A DNA stretch of 64,000 nucleotides from Salinarimonas rosea DSM 21201 (lineage in GTDB: Bacteria > Pseudomonadota > Alphaproteobacteria > Rhizobiales > Beijerinckiaceae). The position numbers and the translations under genes were made by a program. Shown here piece by piece: positions 53,619 to 63,163 of the stretch (position 1 is its first letter; the number at the start of each line of letters is the position of its first letter). The notes under the pieces were generated by a model. The model worked only from the letters and a program-made list of their open reading frames with translations, had not been told where the DNA came from and made no database searches. The DNA lies in assembly GCF_000429045.1 (NCBI RefSeq), contig NZ_KE386841.1, forward strand, positions 225,666-289,665, given 5' to 3'.

Positions 53619-55091
53619 TTATCCTCGGCGCCCGACGGGCGCGGCCTCGGCGGCCGCGCGCGGCGCGGCGGCCTCGCTATAGCGCTCCTCGATCGCCGTG
53701 ACGATCCTTTCCGTGCGCACGCCGCGCGATCCCTTGATCATCACGATGTCGCCGGGCCTGAGCGCGCCGACCACGGTGGCGACGAGTCCCTCCGAGGTCG
53801 CCGCCCAGCCGCCGCGGCGCTCGGGCGGCAGCGCGGCATGGAGCCCCTTCATCAGGTCGCCGACGGTGAAGACGAGATCGACGCCCGCCGCGAGCGCGAC
53901 GGGCGCGAGCTCGCGGTGCTGGCGGGGGCCGTCGGGACCGAGCTCGAGCATGTCGCCGAGCACGGCGATGCGCCGCCCCCGCCAGGGCAGCTCCATCTGC
54001 CCGAGCGTCTCGAGCGCCGCGCGCACGGAGGCGGGGTTGGCGTTGTAGCTCTCGTCGACGAGCGTGACGGTGCCGCCGACGAGCGCGAGCTCGCGCCGCG
54101 CGCCGCGCCCGGCCGGCGGGGCGACGTCGGCGAGCGCCAGCGCCGTGAGCGCGACGTCCAGGCCGAGCGCCTTCGCCGCCGCGACGAGGGCCAGCGTGTT
54201 GAGCGCGATGTGCCGGCCCGCCATGCCGATCCGGTAGGCGAGGCGCTCGCCGAGCACCGAGGCGTCGACGATCGAGAGATCCGGCCGCGTGACGATGGTG
54301 ACCGCGCGGACGTCGGCGCGCGGGTCCTCGCCGAAGGTGAGGATGCGGCCCGCATTGCTGGCGGCGGCGAGCGTCGTCAGCCGGTCGCAATGGGGGTTGT
54401 CGCGGTTGACGATGGCGACGCCGCCCGGCTCGAGCCCGAGGAAGATCTCGCCCTTGGCGTCGGCGATGCCGCGCACGTCGCGGAAGTTCTCGATGTGCAC
54501 CGCCTCGACGGTGGTGACGATGGCCACGTGCGGCCGCACCATCCGTGCGAGCGGGGCGATCTCGCCGGCATGGTTCATGCCGATCTCGAAGACCCCGAAC
54601 TCGGCGTCCGCCGGCATGCGGGCGAGGGTGAGCGGGACGCCCCAGTGATTGTTGTAGGAGGCGGCGGCGGCGTGCGTGCGGCCCGAGCGGGAGAGGGCGA
54701 CCCGCAGCGCTTCCTTCGAGCCGGTCTTGCCGACCGACCCGGTGATGGCGACGATCCTGGCATCCGTGCGCGCTCGCGCCGCACGGCCGAGATCCTCGAG
54801 CCCGCGCAGGGTGTCGGGAACGACGAGCAGCGGACCCGCGTGCGCGAGCGCGCCCGCCCGGTCGTGCGCGACGATCGCCGCGGCGGCGCCCCTGGCGAAG
54901 GCGTCGACGACATAGTCGTGCCCGTCGTTGCTGTCGCCGACGATCGCCACGAAGAGATCGCCGGGTCGCAGCGTGCGGGTGTCGATGGAGACGCCCTCGA
55001 TCCGCGCGGGGAGCGTTCCATGGGCGGTCGCACCCATGGCGGCCCGCGCGGCGTCTCCCGTCCAGAGCGGTGGGGCGGTCTCGGTCGTCAT
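53619..55091 (-). CDS. murF: UDP-N-acetylmuramoyl-tripeptide--D-alanyl-D-alanine ligase
   Basis: A 490-residue ligase that adds D-Ala-D-Ala. The P-loop is AITGSVGKTGSKEAL (116-128); NNHWGVPLTLARMP, EIGMNHAGEIAPL and DESYNANPAS are conserved. The ATG overlaps the murE stop (ATGA). Confidence 0.96.
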   Translation of the reverse strand: MTTETAPPLWTGDAARAAMGATAHGTLPARIEGVSIDTRTLRPGDLFVAIVGDSNDGHDYVVDAFARGAAAAIVAHDRAGALAHAGPLLVVPDTLRGLEDLGRAARARTDARIVAITGSVGKTGSKEALRVALSRSGRTHAAAASYNNHWGVPLTLARMPADAEFGVFEIGMNHAGEIAPLARMVRPHVAIVTTVEAVHIENFRDVRGIADAKGEIFLGLEPGGVAIVNRDNPHCDRLTTLAAASNAGRILTFGEDPRADVRAVTIVTRPDLSIVDASVLGERLAYRIGMAGRHIALNTLALVAAAKALGLDVALTALALADVAPPAGRGARRELALVGGTVTLVDESYNANPASVRAALETLGQMELPWRGRRIAVLGDMLELGPDGPRQHRELAPVALAAGVDLVFTVGDLMKGLHAALPPERRGGWAATSEGLVATVVGALRPGDIVMIKGSRGVRTERIVTAIEERYSEAAAPRAAAEAAPVGRRG

Positions 55092-56542
55092 CGCATCCTC
55101 GCCTCGATCGCCGCCCGGACCTCGGCATGGTCGGAGAACGGCAGCGTCCGGTCGCCCACGATTTGGCCGGTTTCATGACCCTTGCCGGCGACGACCAGCA
55201 CGTCGCCCGGCTCGAGCAGGGCGACGCCCGCGCGGATCGCCTCGGCGCGGTCGCCGATCTCGCGCGCGCCCGGCGCCGCGGCGAGCATCGCGGCGCGGAT
55301 CGCCGCCGGATCCTCGCTGCGCGGGTTGTCGTCGGTGACGATCGCGACGTCCGCCCCCTCGACGGCGACGCGGCCCATGATCGGGCGCTTGCCGGGATCG
55401 CGGTCGCCGCCGCAGCCGACGACAACGACGAGCCTGCCCATGGCGAACGGCCGCAGGGTGGCGAGCACGTTGGCGAGCGCATCGGGCTTGTGGGCGTAGT
55501 CGACGACGCACAGCGCGCCGTTCGCCTCGCCGACGCGCTCGAGCCGCCCCGGCACGCCGACGAGGCCCGAAAGCGGCGCGAGCGCCTCCTCCGGCCCCGC
55601 GCCGGCCGCGACGGCGAGCCCCGCGGCGACGAGGGCGTTCTCGATCTGGAAGCCGCCGATGAGCGGGAAGTCGATCTCGGTCGTGCCGCCCGCATGCGCG
55701 ATCGCGAGGCGCTGCGAGAAGCCGGTACGCGCCGCCGAGACGAGCCGAAGGGTCTCACCCCTGCGCCCCGTGGTGAGCACCTCCCGTCCGGTCTCGCGCG
55801 CGACGGCGAGAGCGCGCTGCGACCAGTCGCCGTCGAGGTTGATCACGGCCGGGCGCTCGGCGGGAAGCAGCGCCCGGAATAGGCGCATCTTCGCCTCGAA
55901 ATAGGCCTCCATCGTCGGATGGTAGTCGAGATGGTCGCGGCCGAGATTGGTGAAGGCGGCCGCCGCGAGGCGCACGCCGTCGAGCCGCTTCTGGTCGAGG
56001 CCGTGGGAGGAGGCCTCCATGGCGAGATGCGTGATCCCGTCCGCCGCGAGCCGCTCCAGCGTCTTGTGCAGCACGACCGGGTCGGGCGTGGTCAGCCCGC
56101 CGTAGCTCGCGCCGGACGCCGTGACGATGCCGAGCGTGCCGAGGCTCGCGGAGGACGCGCCGCGGGCGGCCTCGATCTGGCGCACGAAGTCCGCGACCGA
56201 GCTCTTGCCCGCGGTGCCGGTGACGGCGACGATCGTGCCCGGCTGCTTCGGATGCATCCGCGCCGCGGCCTGCGCCAGGGCGGCGCGGGCATCGGCGACG
56301 CGGACCCAGGCGACCTCGCCCGGCAGGTCGGCGGGGCGCTCCGCCTCGCCGGCGACGGCGCGGGCGCCGGCCGCGACCGCGGCGGGCACGAAGCGCATGC
56401 CGTCGACCCGGGTGCCCGGCACGGCCACGAACAGCGAGCCGGGCGTCACCGCCCGGCTGTCGACCGCCACGTCGTCGACGAGGAGATCCGCGAGGTCCGG
56501 CGGGGCCTCGTCCAGCAGCGCGCCGAGCCGCGCGCCGCTCAT
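55088..56542 (-). CDS. murE: UDP-N-acetylmuramoyl-L-alanyl-D-glutamate--2,6-diaminopimelate ligase
   Basis: A 484-residue ligase that adds the third peptide residue. The P-loop is VTGTAGKSS (107-115), with Ala where many MurE proteins have Asn. EASSHGLDQKRLDGV and TNLGRDHLDYH follow. DDNPRSEDP is the motif that selects meso-diaminopimelate, as expected for a Gram-negative. The ATG overlaps the ftsI stop (ATGA). Confidence 0.96.
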   Translation of the reverse strand: MSGARLGALLDEAPPDLADLLVDDVAVDSRAVTPGSLFVAVPGTRVDGMRFVPAAVAAGARAVAGEAERPADLPGEVAWVRVADARAALAQAAARMHPKQPGTIVAVTGTAGKSSVADFVRQIEAARGASSASLGTLGIVTASGASYGGLTTPDPVVLHKTLERLAADGITHLAMEASSHGLDQKRLDGVRLAAAAFTNLGRDHLDYHPTMEAYFEAKMRLFRALLPAERPAVINLDGDWSQRALAVARETGREVLTTGRRGETLRLVSAARTGFSQRLAIAHAGGTTEIDFPLIGGFQIENALVAAGLAVAAGAGPEEALAPLSGLVGVPGRLERVGEANGALCVVDYAHKPDALANVLATLRPFAMGRLVVVVGCGGDRDPGKRPIMGRVAVEGADVAIVTDDNPRSEDPAAIRAAMLAAAPGAREIGDRAEAIRAGVALLEPGDVLVVAGKGHETGQIVGDRTLPFSDHAEVRAAIEARMR

Positions 56543-58320
56543 TGCGTCGTCCCCCAGGCGCCCGCGCGGGCCATGGTCGGGAAGGGCGCTGCGGGCGGCT
56601 CGAAGCGGGGCGGGATGTCCAGCATGGGCGCGACGCGCTCGATGATCCGGCCGGTGGTCGGGGCGGCGTTCCAGCCCGACGTGGCGAAGCCGTGCGTCTC
56701 CGGCAACGCCTTCGGCTCGTCGAGGATGGTGAGGAAGAGATAGCGCGGATCGTCCGCCGGGGCGACCGCGAAGAACGTGTTGAGCCGCTGGTCGTGGGCG
56801 TAGCGGCCGTTCACCACCTTCTCGGCCGTCCCGGTCTTCCCGCCGACGTAGAAGCCCGCGATCGTCGCGGAGCGGGCCGATCCCCGCTCGGCGTTGAGCC
56901 GCATGACGTAGCGCAGCGCCTCGCTGGTCTCGGGGGAGATCACCTGGTCGGCGATCGCCTGCGCGTCCTCCTCCGCGCGCTGGAGGAAGGTCGGCGGGAT
57001 CAGGTAGCCGCCGTTGACCATCGCGGCGGTCGCCATGGTGGCGGCGAGCGGCTGCACGGCGATGCCGTGGCCGAAGGAGATCGTCGCCGTGTTGATCTCG
57101 CCCCACCGCGACGGCACCAGCGGCGCGGCGCTTTCGGCGAGCTCGGTGCGCAGGCGCCCGAGCAGGCCGAGCTCGCGCAGGAACGCCTGCTGGTGCTCCG
57201 CCCCGAGCGCCAGAGCCATGCGCGCAGTACCCACGTTCGAGGAGTAGATGAAGACTTCCGGCACGGTCAGCGGGCGGTTCTCGCCGCGATAGTCGCTGAT
57301 CGTCTGTCGTCCGAAGCGGAGCGATCCGCGGGCATCGAGCACCGAATTGATGGTGAACCGGCCCGATTCCAGCGCCATGGCGGTGGTCACCGCCTTCATG
57401 ACCGAGCCCATCTCGTAGACGCCGACGTTGATCCGGTTGATTCGGTCGGGCTGCTGCGCGTCGACGGGAACGTTGGGGTCGAAGTCGGGGAGCGAGACGA
57501 GGCTGATCACCTCGCCGGTGCGCACGTCGAGGACGAGGCCCGCGGCGGCGATGGCCGAGAACTTCTCCATCGCCGCGACGAGCTCGGCACGCACGGCGTG
57601 CTGGACGCGCAGGTCGAGGGAGAGCCGCACCGGCGAGGGCTCCGGGTTCTCGCCCGGCGCGATCTCGTCGCCCGAGAGCGCGAGACCCTGCGCGTCGATC
57701 CACCGCTCGATGCCGGCGATGCCGACGTTGTCGATGTCGGCGAAGCCGAGGACGTGCGCGGCGGCGACACCGTTGGGGTAGACGCGCTTGTTCTCCGGCA
57801 GGAAGCCCACGCCGGGGATGCCGAGCGCGTGCACCTCCGCCTGCTGGCGCGGCGTGATCTCGCGCTTGACCCAGATGAAGCCGCGTTCCGTCGAGAGCTC
57901 GTCGCGCAGCTTCGTCGCGTCGAGGTCGGGGAAGACGGCGGTGAGCAGCTCCGTCGCCTCGTCCGGGTCGATGATGTTGCGCGGCTCGGCGAAAACCGAG
58001 GCCATGGTGATGTCGGTCGCCAGGATCTCGCCGTTGCGGTCGAGGATGTCCGGGCGCACGGTGCCGATCTCGCTCGAGGCCGCGCGGCGCGGGCCGGTCT
58101 CGGCGTCCGGCTCGATGCCGAGGAGGACGAGACGCCCGGCGATCACGATGAACAGGCCCGCGAAGCAGACCATGCCGAGCGCGATGCGCGCACGGCTCTT
58201 GTCCGCGCGCAGCCGGAACAGCCCGCCGAGGAAGCCCGGGCGCCGGTCGCCCGGCGCCTCGCCGGCGCCGGGCGCCGCGGGCCCGGGGGTCTGTCGCTGC
58301 GTCGTCTCGAGCGTGGGCAC
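56539..58320 (-). CDS. ftsI: Peptidoglycan transpeptidase FtsI (PBP3)
   Basis: A 593-residue septal transpeptidase. After a Pro/Ala-rich cytoplasmic tail there is one membrane helix (about 46-68), a pedestal domain and the transpeptidase domain. Active-site motifs are S306-V-M-K309, S360-S-N362 and K495-T-G497. The start codon is GTG 58320, with GAGG six bases upstream. It lies 3 bases after ftsL and is overlapped by murE. Confidence 0.95.
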   Translation of the reverse strand: MPTLETTQRQTPGPAAPGAGEAPGDRRPGFLGGLFRLRADKSRARIALGMVCFAGLFIVIAGRLVLLGIEPDAETGPRRAASSEIGTVRPDILDRNGEILATDITMASVFAEPRNIIDPDEATELLTAVFPDLDATKLRDELSTERGFIWVKREITPRQQAEVHALGIPGVGFLPENKRVYPNGVAAAHVLGFADIDNVGIAGIERWIDAQGLALSGDEIAPGENPEPSPVRLSLDLRVQHAVRAELVAAMEKFSAIAAAGLVLDVRTGEVISLVSLPDFDPNVPVDAQQPDRINRINVGVYEMGSVMKAVTTAMALESGRFTINSVLDARGSLRFGRQTISDYRGENRPLTVPEVFIYSSNVGTARMALALGAEHQQAFLRELGLLGRLRTELAESAAPLVPSRWGEINTATISFGHGIAVQPLAATMATAAMVNGGYLIPPTFLQRAEEDAQAIADQVISPETSEALRYVMRLNAERGSARSATIAGFYVGGKTGTAEKVVNGRYAHDQRLNTFFAVAPADDPRYLFLTILDEPKALPETHGFATSGWNAAPTTGRIIERVAPMLDIPPRFEPPAAPFPTMARAGAWGTTQ

Positions 58321-58323
58321 GGG

Positions 58324-58734
58324 CTACCTCGCGGGCGTGCGGGTGGTGGGCGTCACGGCGGCGCGGACGGGGATCGAGCCCGTCGTGCCCGGCGTCGCCG
58401 TGGGCGCCGCGAGGCCGAGCGCCTGGAGCTTCGCGCCGATCTCGTCCGCCGCGGGCGGACGCTCGGGCAGGTCCTCGAAGCGCGCGAGCTGCTCGACCGT
58501 GAACGGCACGATCTCGGGCAGGTGCGCGTCCGCGAGCGCCTCGACCCGGTCGGGCCGGTTGAGGAAGGCCCATTCGGCGCGCAGCACCGCGATCATCTCG
58601 CGCTCGCGGGTGATCTCGCGCTCGAGCCGCGCGAGCTCCTCGGTCTGGCGGATGGTCTCGTACTTGATGGAATAGGCCCAGACGGCCGAGCCGATCAGCC
58701 CCGCGATCGCCGCGACGTGCAGGATCTTGATCAT
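58324..58734 (-). CDS. ftsL: Cell division protein FtsL
   Basis: A 136-residue bitopic division protein: a short N-terminus, one helix (about 4-22), then a coiled-coil-like segment ([20 protein letters not shown], about 29-50) and a Pro/Thr-rich tail. Sequence is poorly conserved in the family; the call rests on size, topology, the [11 protein letters not shown] motif and position between rsmH and ftsI. It overlaps rsmH (ATGA). Confidence 0.9.
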   Translation of the reverse strand: MIKILHVAAIAGLIGSAVWAYSIKYETIRQTEELARLEREITREREMIAVLRAEWAFLNRPDRVEALADAHLPEIVPFTVEQLARFEDLPERPPAADEIGAKLQALGLAAPTATPGTTGSIPVRAAVTPTTRTPAR

Positions 58735-59774
58735 CGGCGGGCTCGCGGGCGGATGGGGGCGGGGAGGGTGGCGAGCGTCTCGAGCGCCGAGAGCGGCGCC
58801 TGCGCGGGCGCGTCGAGCCGCTCGCCGGCGCGCAGCTTCGCCGAGCGGGCGCGCGGGTTCGCGGCGAGCTCGGCCTCGCCGGGGACGACCGGCCCCTTCG
58901 TCGCGAGGCGGAAGCTCGGCTGCGGCGCCTCGCCCGCCGGCAGGTGCCGCGAGCCGCCGGGCGACCGGCCCGCGCGGGCGGCGAGGAACTGCTTGACGAT
59001 GCGGTCTTCCAGCGAATGGAAGGTGACGACGACGAGCCGCCCGCCCGGCACGAGCACGCGCTCGGCGCCGTGGAGCGCGCGCACGAGCTCGCCCAGCTCG
59101 TCGTTGACGGCGATTCGCAGGCCCTGGAACGTCCGCGTCGCCGGGTGCGGGCCGTGCGGCTCGGCGCGCACGAAGCGCGCCACGAGCTCGGCGAGCTGCG
59201 TCGTCGTCTCGAAGCGGGTCTTGCGGCGCGCCTCGACGATCCCGCGGGCGATCGCCCGCGACCGGCGCTCCTCGCCGTAGTGGTAGAAGATGTCGGCCAG
59301 CGTCGTCTCGTCCGCCTCGTTGACGATGTCCGCCGCGCTGGGGCCGGCCTTCTCCATGCGCATGTCGAGGGGACCCTCGAAGCGGAAGGAGAAGCCGCGC
59401 CCGGCCTCGTCGAGCTGCATCGAGGAGACGCCGATGTCGAGGACGACGCCCCCGAGACCTTCGGGCGCGACCTCGCCGGCGATCCGCTCCAGCGCGCCGA
59501 AGCGGGCTTCCACGAGCGACAGGCGCGGCGCGTAGGCGGCGACGAGCGGCGCGCCGCCGGCGATCGCCTCAGGATCGCGGTCGAGGGCGACGACGCGGGT
59601 GCGCGCATCCGCATCGAGCAGCGCACGGGTGTAGCCCCCCGCGCCGAAGGTGCCGTCCAGGATCGTGCCGCCCGCGGCCGGCGCGAGGGCCGTGACGACC
59701 TCCTCGAGGAGCACGGGTGCGTGACGGGCCGGTCCGCCAGCGGCTCCGGCCGGGCCGTCGCCGCGGCCCGTCAT
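58731..59774 (-). CDS. rsmH: 16S rRNA (cytosine(1402)-N(4))-methyltransferase RsmH
   Basis: A 347-residue SAM-dependent methyltransferase (formerly MraW). The SAM loop is [15 protein letters not shown] (38-52), followed by [40 protein letters not shown] and [14 protein letters not shown], all diagnostic. ATG 59774 overlaps the mraZ stop (ATGA). Confidence 0.96.
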   Translation of the reverse strand: MTGRGDGPAGAAGGPARHAPVLLEEVVTALAPAAGGTILDGTFGAGGYTRALLDADARTRVVALDRDPEAIAGGAPLVAAYAPRLSLVEARFGALERIAGEVAPEGLGGVVLDIGVSSMQLDEAGRGFSFRFEGPLDMRMEKAGPSAADIVNEADETTLADIFYHYGEERRSRAIARGIVEARRKTRFETTTQLAELVARFVRAEPHGPHPATRTFQGLRIAVNDELGELVRALHGAERVLVPGGRLVVVTFHSLEDRIVKQFLAARAGRSPGGSRHLPAGEAPQPSFRLATKGPVVPGEAELAANPRARSAKLRAGERLDAPAQAPLSALETLATLPAPIRPRARR

Positions 59775-60286
59775 CGCACCCGTGCTCCCGGAGTGTCGTC
59801 CTCCGACGGGGCCGAAGCCCCGAGAGACGTCGTCCCGAGCGTCGCCGTCCCGATCGATCGCTTGAGGTCCCGCACCTTCGCGCGCGCCGCCTCCAGATGC
59901 GCGCGAAAACGCTCGGGCTCCCAGATCTGGAACTTGTGGCCCAGGCCCACGAAGGTCACGCTGTCCGCGATCTCCGCATGGGCCTTCACGCTCTCCGTCA
60001 GGATGACCCGTCCCTCCGTGTCGACCTTGAGGATCTCGCTCGTTCCGAAGAGCGCCGTGGACAGCTGGTCGCGCTCGTCCGAATAGGGTGTGAGGCTCGA
60101 CAGGAACGCGTCGATCTCCTCCAGCAGACGATTGCCCCCCGCGTCCAGGGCCGGCGCGTCCAGCGCCGGATGAACGTAGAGCCCCTCGAACCCGTCGCGC
60201 GCCAGCACGGCACGGAACGTCGCCGGGATCGACACGCGCCCCTTCGCATCCAGCCGATTGGTGAAGTTGGACACGAAGCGGTTCAT
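59771..60286 (-). CDS. mraZ: Transcriptional regulator MraZ
   Basis: A 171-residue protein with two SpoVT-AbrB-like MraZ domains, starting [20 protein letters not shown] with the DAKGR motif repeated in variant form later ([19 protein letters not shown]). MraZ forms rings that bind repeats upstream of the dcw cluster and usually repress it. It is the first gene of the unit mraZ-rsmH-ftsL-ftsI-murE-murF-mraY-murD. Candidate binding repeats are visible upstream. Confidence 0.94.
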   Translation of the reverse strand: MNRFVSNFTNRLDAKGRVSIPATFRAVLARDGFEGLYVHPALDAPALDAGGNRLLEEIDAFLSSLTPYSDERDQLSTALFGTSEILKVDTEGRVILTESVKAHAEIADSVTFVGLGHKFQIWEPERFRAHLEAARAKVRDLKRSIGTATLGTTSLGASAPSEDDTPGARVR

Positions 60287-60688
60287 CGGCCGCCCTGACG
60301 CTCCCCGAACCGAACCCGCCGGCAGATACGCCGCCGGACCCCGTCCACGACGGCGCGCGCATACGCTCGGGGCCGCGTGAGCGGCATCCGTGCGGCTGGC
60401 GAAGCACCGTGACCGGGATGATTTGGGATACCATGGGCGTGTATGGTCGTCAACGGAAGCGGCACGGGACGAAGCACCCGCAGCCTGTGCTCCGATGAGA
60501 GCGCGATACGGTTAACGAAGTCTCACGCCCCGGGGTCCCGCGCGCGATTTCGCCAGGGCCTGCAAGGGAATGGCCAAGCTCGGGAGGCGGATCGAGAAGC
60601 CCCCCCTCCCGCCCGGAGAGGGGAACGGCCGGGATGACATCGCCCGCGGCCGGGGCTAGCCTCTCGCGCCAGGAAGGAAGCACGCAAG
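60287..60688. other. Divergent intergenic region, mraZ / deoB
   Basis: This 402-base gap carries the predicted mraZ promoter and repeats (60414-60453) and a GTTAAC at about 60513, where the DNA is locally AT-richer. The deoB ribosome site (AGGAAGGAAG, 60671-60680) is at the right end. No credible gene is seen. I found no clear deoB promoter or operator. Confidence 0.55.
60414..60453 (-). promoter_or_regulatory. Predicted mraZ promoter overlapped by 10-bp-phased GGG repeats (MraZ operator candidate)
   Basis: On the minus strand, TTGACG (60453-60448), a 17-base spacer and TATCCC (60430-60425) form a candidate promoter. On the plus strand of the same DNA, CGGGA (60414), TGGGA (60424), TGGGC (60434) and the degenerate TGGTC (60444) start exactly 10 bases apart. 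MraZ of E. coli binds TGGGN repeats separated by 5 bases. The overlap would suit autorepression. The predicted leader is about 130 bases. Confidence 0.5.
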
Positions 60689-61933
60689 ATGCACCGCGCT
60701 CTCGTCATCGTTCTCGATTCCGTCGGCATCGGCGGCGCCGAGGATGCCCACGCCTATGGCGACGACACCTCCGATGCCGGCTCGGATACGCTCGGCCACA
60801 TCGTCGCGGCCTGCCGCGACGGGCGGGGCGACCGGGCGGGCCTGCGCGAGGGACCTCTGCGCGTCCCGAACCTCGCACGCATGGGCATCGGCGTCGCGCA
60901 CGCCGCCTCGACCGGCCGGACCGATCCGCTCCCGCACCTCGCGCCGCCGACCGAGGGGCCGGCGGGCGCGTTCGGCTATGCGGTGGAGACCTCGGCGGGG
61001 AAGGACACGCCGTCGGGGCACTACGAGATCATGGGCTGCCCCGTGCCGTTCGCCTGGGGAACCTTCCCGCGCACGCAGCCCACCTTTCCGAAGGCGCTGA
61101 CCGACGCCCTGATCGAACGGGCGGGCCTCCCCGGCATCCTCGGCGACAGGCACGCCAACGGCATGGCGATCATCGAGGAGCATGCCGCCGAGCACATCCG
61201 GACGGGCGCGCCGATCTGCTACACGTCGGCGGATTCGGTCTTCCAGATCGCCGCGCACGAGGAGCATTTCGGGCTCGAGCGGCTCTATGCCGTCTGCGAG
61301 ATCGCGCGGGAGCTGTGCACGCCGTACAAGGTCGGGCGCGTCATCGCCCGCCCCTTCGTCGGCACGCCCGACAGCGGCTGGACGCGCACCGGCAACCGCA
61401 AGGATTATGCGCTGCCGCCGCCGGCGGACACGCTTCTCGACGTCCTGGCCCGCGAAGGGCGTACCGTCGTCTCCGTCGGCAAGATCGGCGACATCTTCGC
61501 CCACCGCGCCACCGGCGAGGAGGTGAAGGGCCACGGCAACGCGGCCAACCTCGACGCGGCCCTCGGCGCTCTCGCGCGGCTGCCGGAGGGCGGGCTCGTC
61601 TTCGCCAACCTCGTGGACTTCGACCAGGAGTTCGGCCACCGCCGTGACGTGCCCGGCTATGCCGCCTGCCTGGAGGCTTTCGATGCACGCGTGCCGGAGA
61701 TCGAGGCGGCGCTCGCGCCCGGCGATCTCGTCGTGATCACCGCCGACCACGGCAACGACCCGACCTGGACCGGCTCGGACCACACCCGCGAGCACGTGCC
61801 CGTGCTCGCCTTCGGGCCGGGAATCGCGCCGCGCGCCCTCGGCCGCCGGGAGAGCTTCGCCGACATCGGCGCCGCCGTGGCGCGCTGGCTCGGCGTTCCG
61901 GGGACGGGGAAGGGGACGCCGTTCGAGCCGTGA
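60689..61933 (+). CDS. deoB: Phosphopentomutase
   Basis: A 414-residue alkaline-phosphatase-fold mutase that interconverts (deoxy)ribose-1-phosphate and -5-phosphate, linking the nucleoside phosphorylases to DeoC. Motifs are [15 protein letters not shown] (metal Asp), [20 protein letters not shown] (phospho-acceptor Thr), [12 protein letters not shown] and [11 protein letters not shown]. It is far from the deoA-deoC-punA operon. A strong hairpin terminator follows. Confidence 0.96.
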   Translation: MHRALVIVLDSVGIGGAEDAHAYGDDTSDAGSDTLGHIVAACRDGRGDRAGLREGPLRVPNLARMGIGVAHAASTGRTDPLPHLAPPTEGPAGAFGYAVETSAGKDTPSGHYEIMGCPVPFAWGTFPRTQPTFPKALTDALIERAGLPGILGDRHANGMAIIEEHAAEHIRTGAPICYTSADSVFQIAAHEEHFGLERLYAVCEIARELCTPYKVGRVIARPFVGTPDSGWTRTGNRKDYALPPPADTLLDVLAREGRTVVSVGKIGDIFAHRATGEEVKGHGNAANLDAALGALARLPEGGLVFANLVDFDQEFGHRRDVPGYAACLEAFDARVPEIEAALAPGDLVVITADHGNDPTWTGSDHTREHVPVLAFGPGIAPRALGRRESFADIGAAVARWLGVPGTGKGTPFEP

Positions 61934-61951
61934 CCCGTCGGGCTCCGCACG

Positions 61952-61991
61952 CGAAGAGGCCCGGCGCGATCGCGCGCGCCGGGCCTCTTCG
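61952..61991. terminator. Strong bidirectional hairpin between deoB and the formate dehydrogenase operon
   Basis: A perfect stem of 17 bp (core GAAGAGGCCCGGCGCG and its complement) with a 6-base loop ATCGCG lies 19 bases after deoB. It faces the fdoI stop at 62034. The 3' side continues GTGTCTCT, only mildly T-rich. Length and position make it the clearest terminator in the window. Confidence 0.75.
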
Positions 61992-62033
61992 TGTCTCTGC
62001 CGGCGGCCCCGCGAGGCCGCGGATCACTCGGCC

Positions 62034-63080
62034 TTACTCGGCCGGCTGCGGCGCCGGGCGCGCGCCGGGCGTTCCCGCGGAGGCGCCGCCCTGCTTGCGG
62101 CGGGCCTCCTCGGCCCAGAGCGAGTGGTGCTCCTTCGCCCAGTTGAAGTCGACCTCGCCGGAGCCCATGGCGTCGAAGGCGCCCTGCATCCCGACGGAGC
62201 CGATGTAGATGTGGCCGACCATGATCGCGACGAGCACCGCCGCCACGATGCCGTGGATGATCTGCACGAGCTGCCAGTCGGCGTAGCCGCCGGCGAGATA
62301 GGGGAAGAGCAGCAGCACGCCGGTGACGGAGAGCGCCGCGCCGCCCAGGATGACGGACCAGAAGATCCCCTTCTGCCCGGCGTTGAACTTCTTCGCATCC
62401 GGGTGCACGCCCTTCTTCAGGAGCCCGCCACCGGCCTTGAGCCAGGCGACGTCCGTGCGATCGGGGATGTTGTCCTTGATCCAGACGGCGAGCATGAAGA
62501 CGAGGCCGGCCATGAACGGCCAGGCGAGGTAGTTGTGCGCGTACTTCCCCCACTGGGTCGCCGCGGCGAAGGCCTCCGGCCCGAACAGCGGGATCAGCAC
62601 GTAGCGCCCGAGCACGAGGTTCAAGCCCGTCAGCGCCAGGATCAGGAACGACCCGGCGGTGAGCCAGTGCACGAAGCGCTCGAAGGAATTGAAGCGCAGG
62701 ATCTTCAGGCCCGACATCCCCGAGTCGATCGTGATCTTCCCGCGCACGGCGTAGAAGGCGACGACGATCGCGAGCATGCCGAGAAGCGCGATCGCGGTGA
62801 TCCAGAGCATCGTGCCCTGGTGGAAGGCGCGCCAATCCTGGCCGCCGGGCTTGATCAGGCCCGTCGCCTTCTGGTCGGGAATCGAGACGCGGCCGGCGAT
62901 CTCGCCGCCGGGCTGGAGCGCCTGGAGGAGCTGCTCCTCGGTGACCGCCGAAGCGGTGGGATTGATCGACTGCGCCCGCACGTCGCTCGGGACGAGCACG
63001 GCGGCGAGGCCGAGGAGCGCGAATGCGGCGAGCGCGGTGCGGGCGCCTTTCGCGAAGGAGGTGAGGCTCGCGCGGAGCAT
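62034..63080 (-). CDS. fdoI: Formate dehydrogenase subunit gamma (cytochrome b556)
   Basis: A 348-residue membrane subunit that passes electrons from the iron-sulfur subunit to quinone. An N-terminal signal peptide ends near DVRAQS, then a periplasmic segment, and at least five helices including RFNSFERFVHWLTAGSFLIL and YAHNYLAWPFMAGLVF; the His residues in HW and HN, and later GHIY, are likely haem ligands. It is the last of fdoGHI; no fdhE follows before deoB. Confidence 0.92.
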   Translation of the reverse strand: MLRASLTSFAKGARTALAAFALLGLAAVLVPSDVRAQSINPTASAVTEEQLLQALQPGGEIAGRVSIPDQKATGLIKPGGQDWRAFHQGTMLWITAIALLGMLAIVVAFYAVRGKITIDSGMSGLKILRFNSFERFVHWLTAGSFLILALTGLNLVLGRYVLIPLFGPEAFAAATQWGKYAHNYLAWPFMAGLVFMLAVWIKDNIPDRTDVAWLKAGGGLLKKGVHPDAKKFNAGQKGIFWSVILGGAALSVTGVLLLFPYLAGGYADWQLVQIIHGIVAAVLVAIMVGHIYIGSVGMQGAFDAMGSGEVDFNWAKEHHSLWAEEARRKQGGASAGTPGARPAPQPAE

Positions 63081-63163
63081 GGGGGTCGTCCTTCCCTGAA
63101 CCTTTTGAACACGAGGCGGTCCGGCGGCGGAGCCTCGCCCCGCCGCCTCTGTCGAGCCGCGCC

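Noticed and set aside
52353-55178. A 941-codon open frame on the plus strand opposite murD, mraY and murF
   Set aside because: Antisense shadow; the minus-strand genes carry all recognised Mur motifs.
56542-59280. A 912-codon open frame on the plus strand opposite ftsI, ftsL and rsmH
   Set aside because: Antisense shadow without any recognisable domain.
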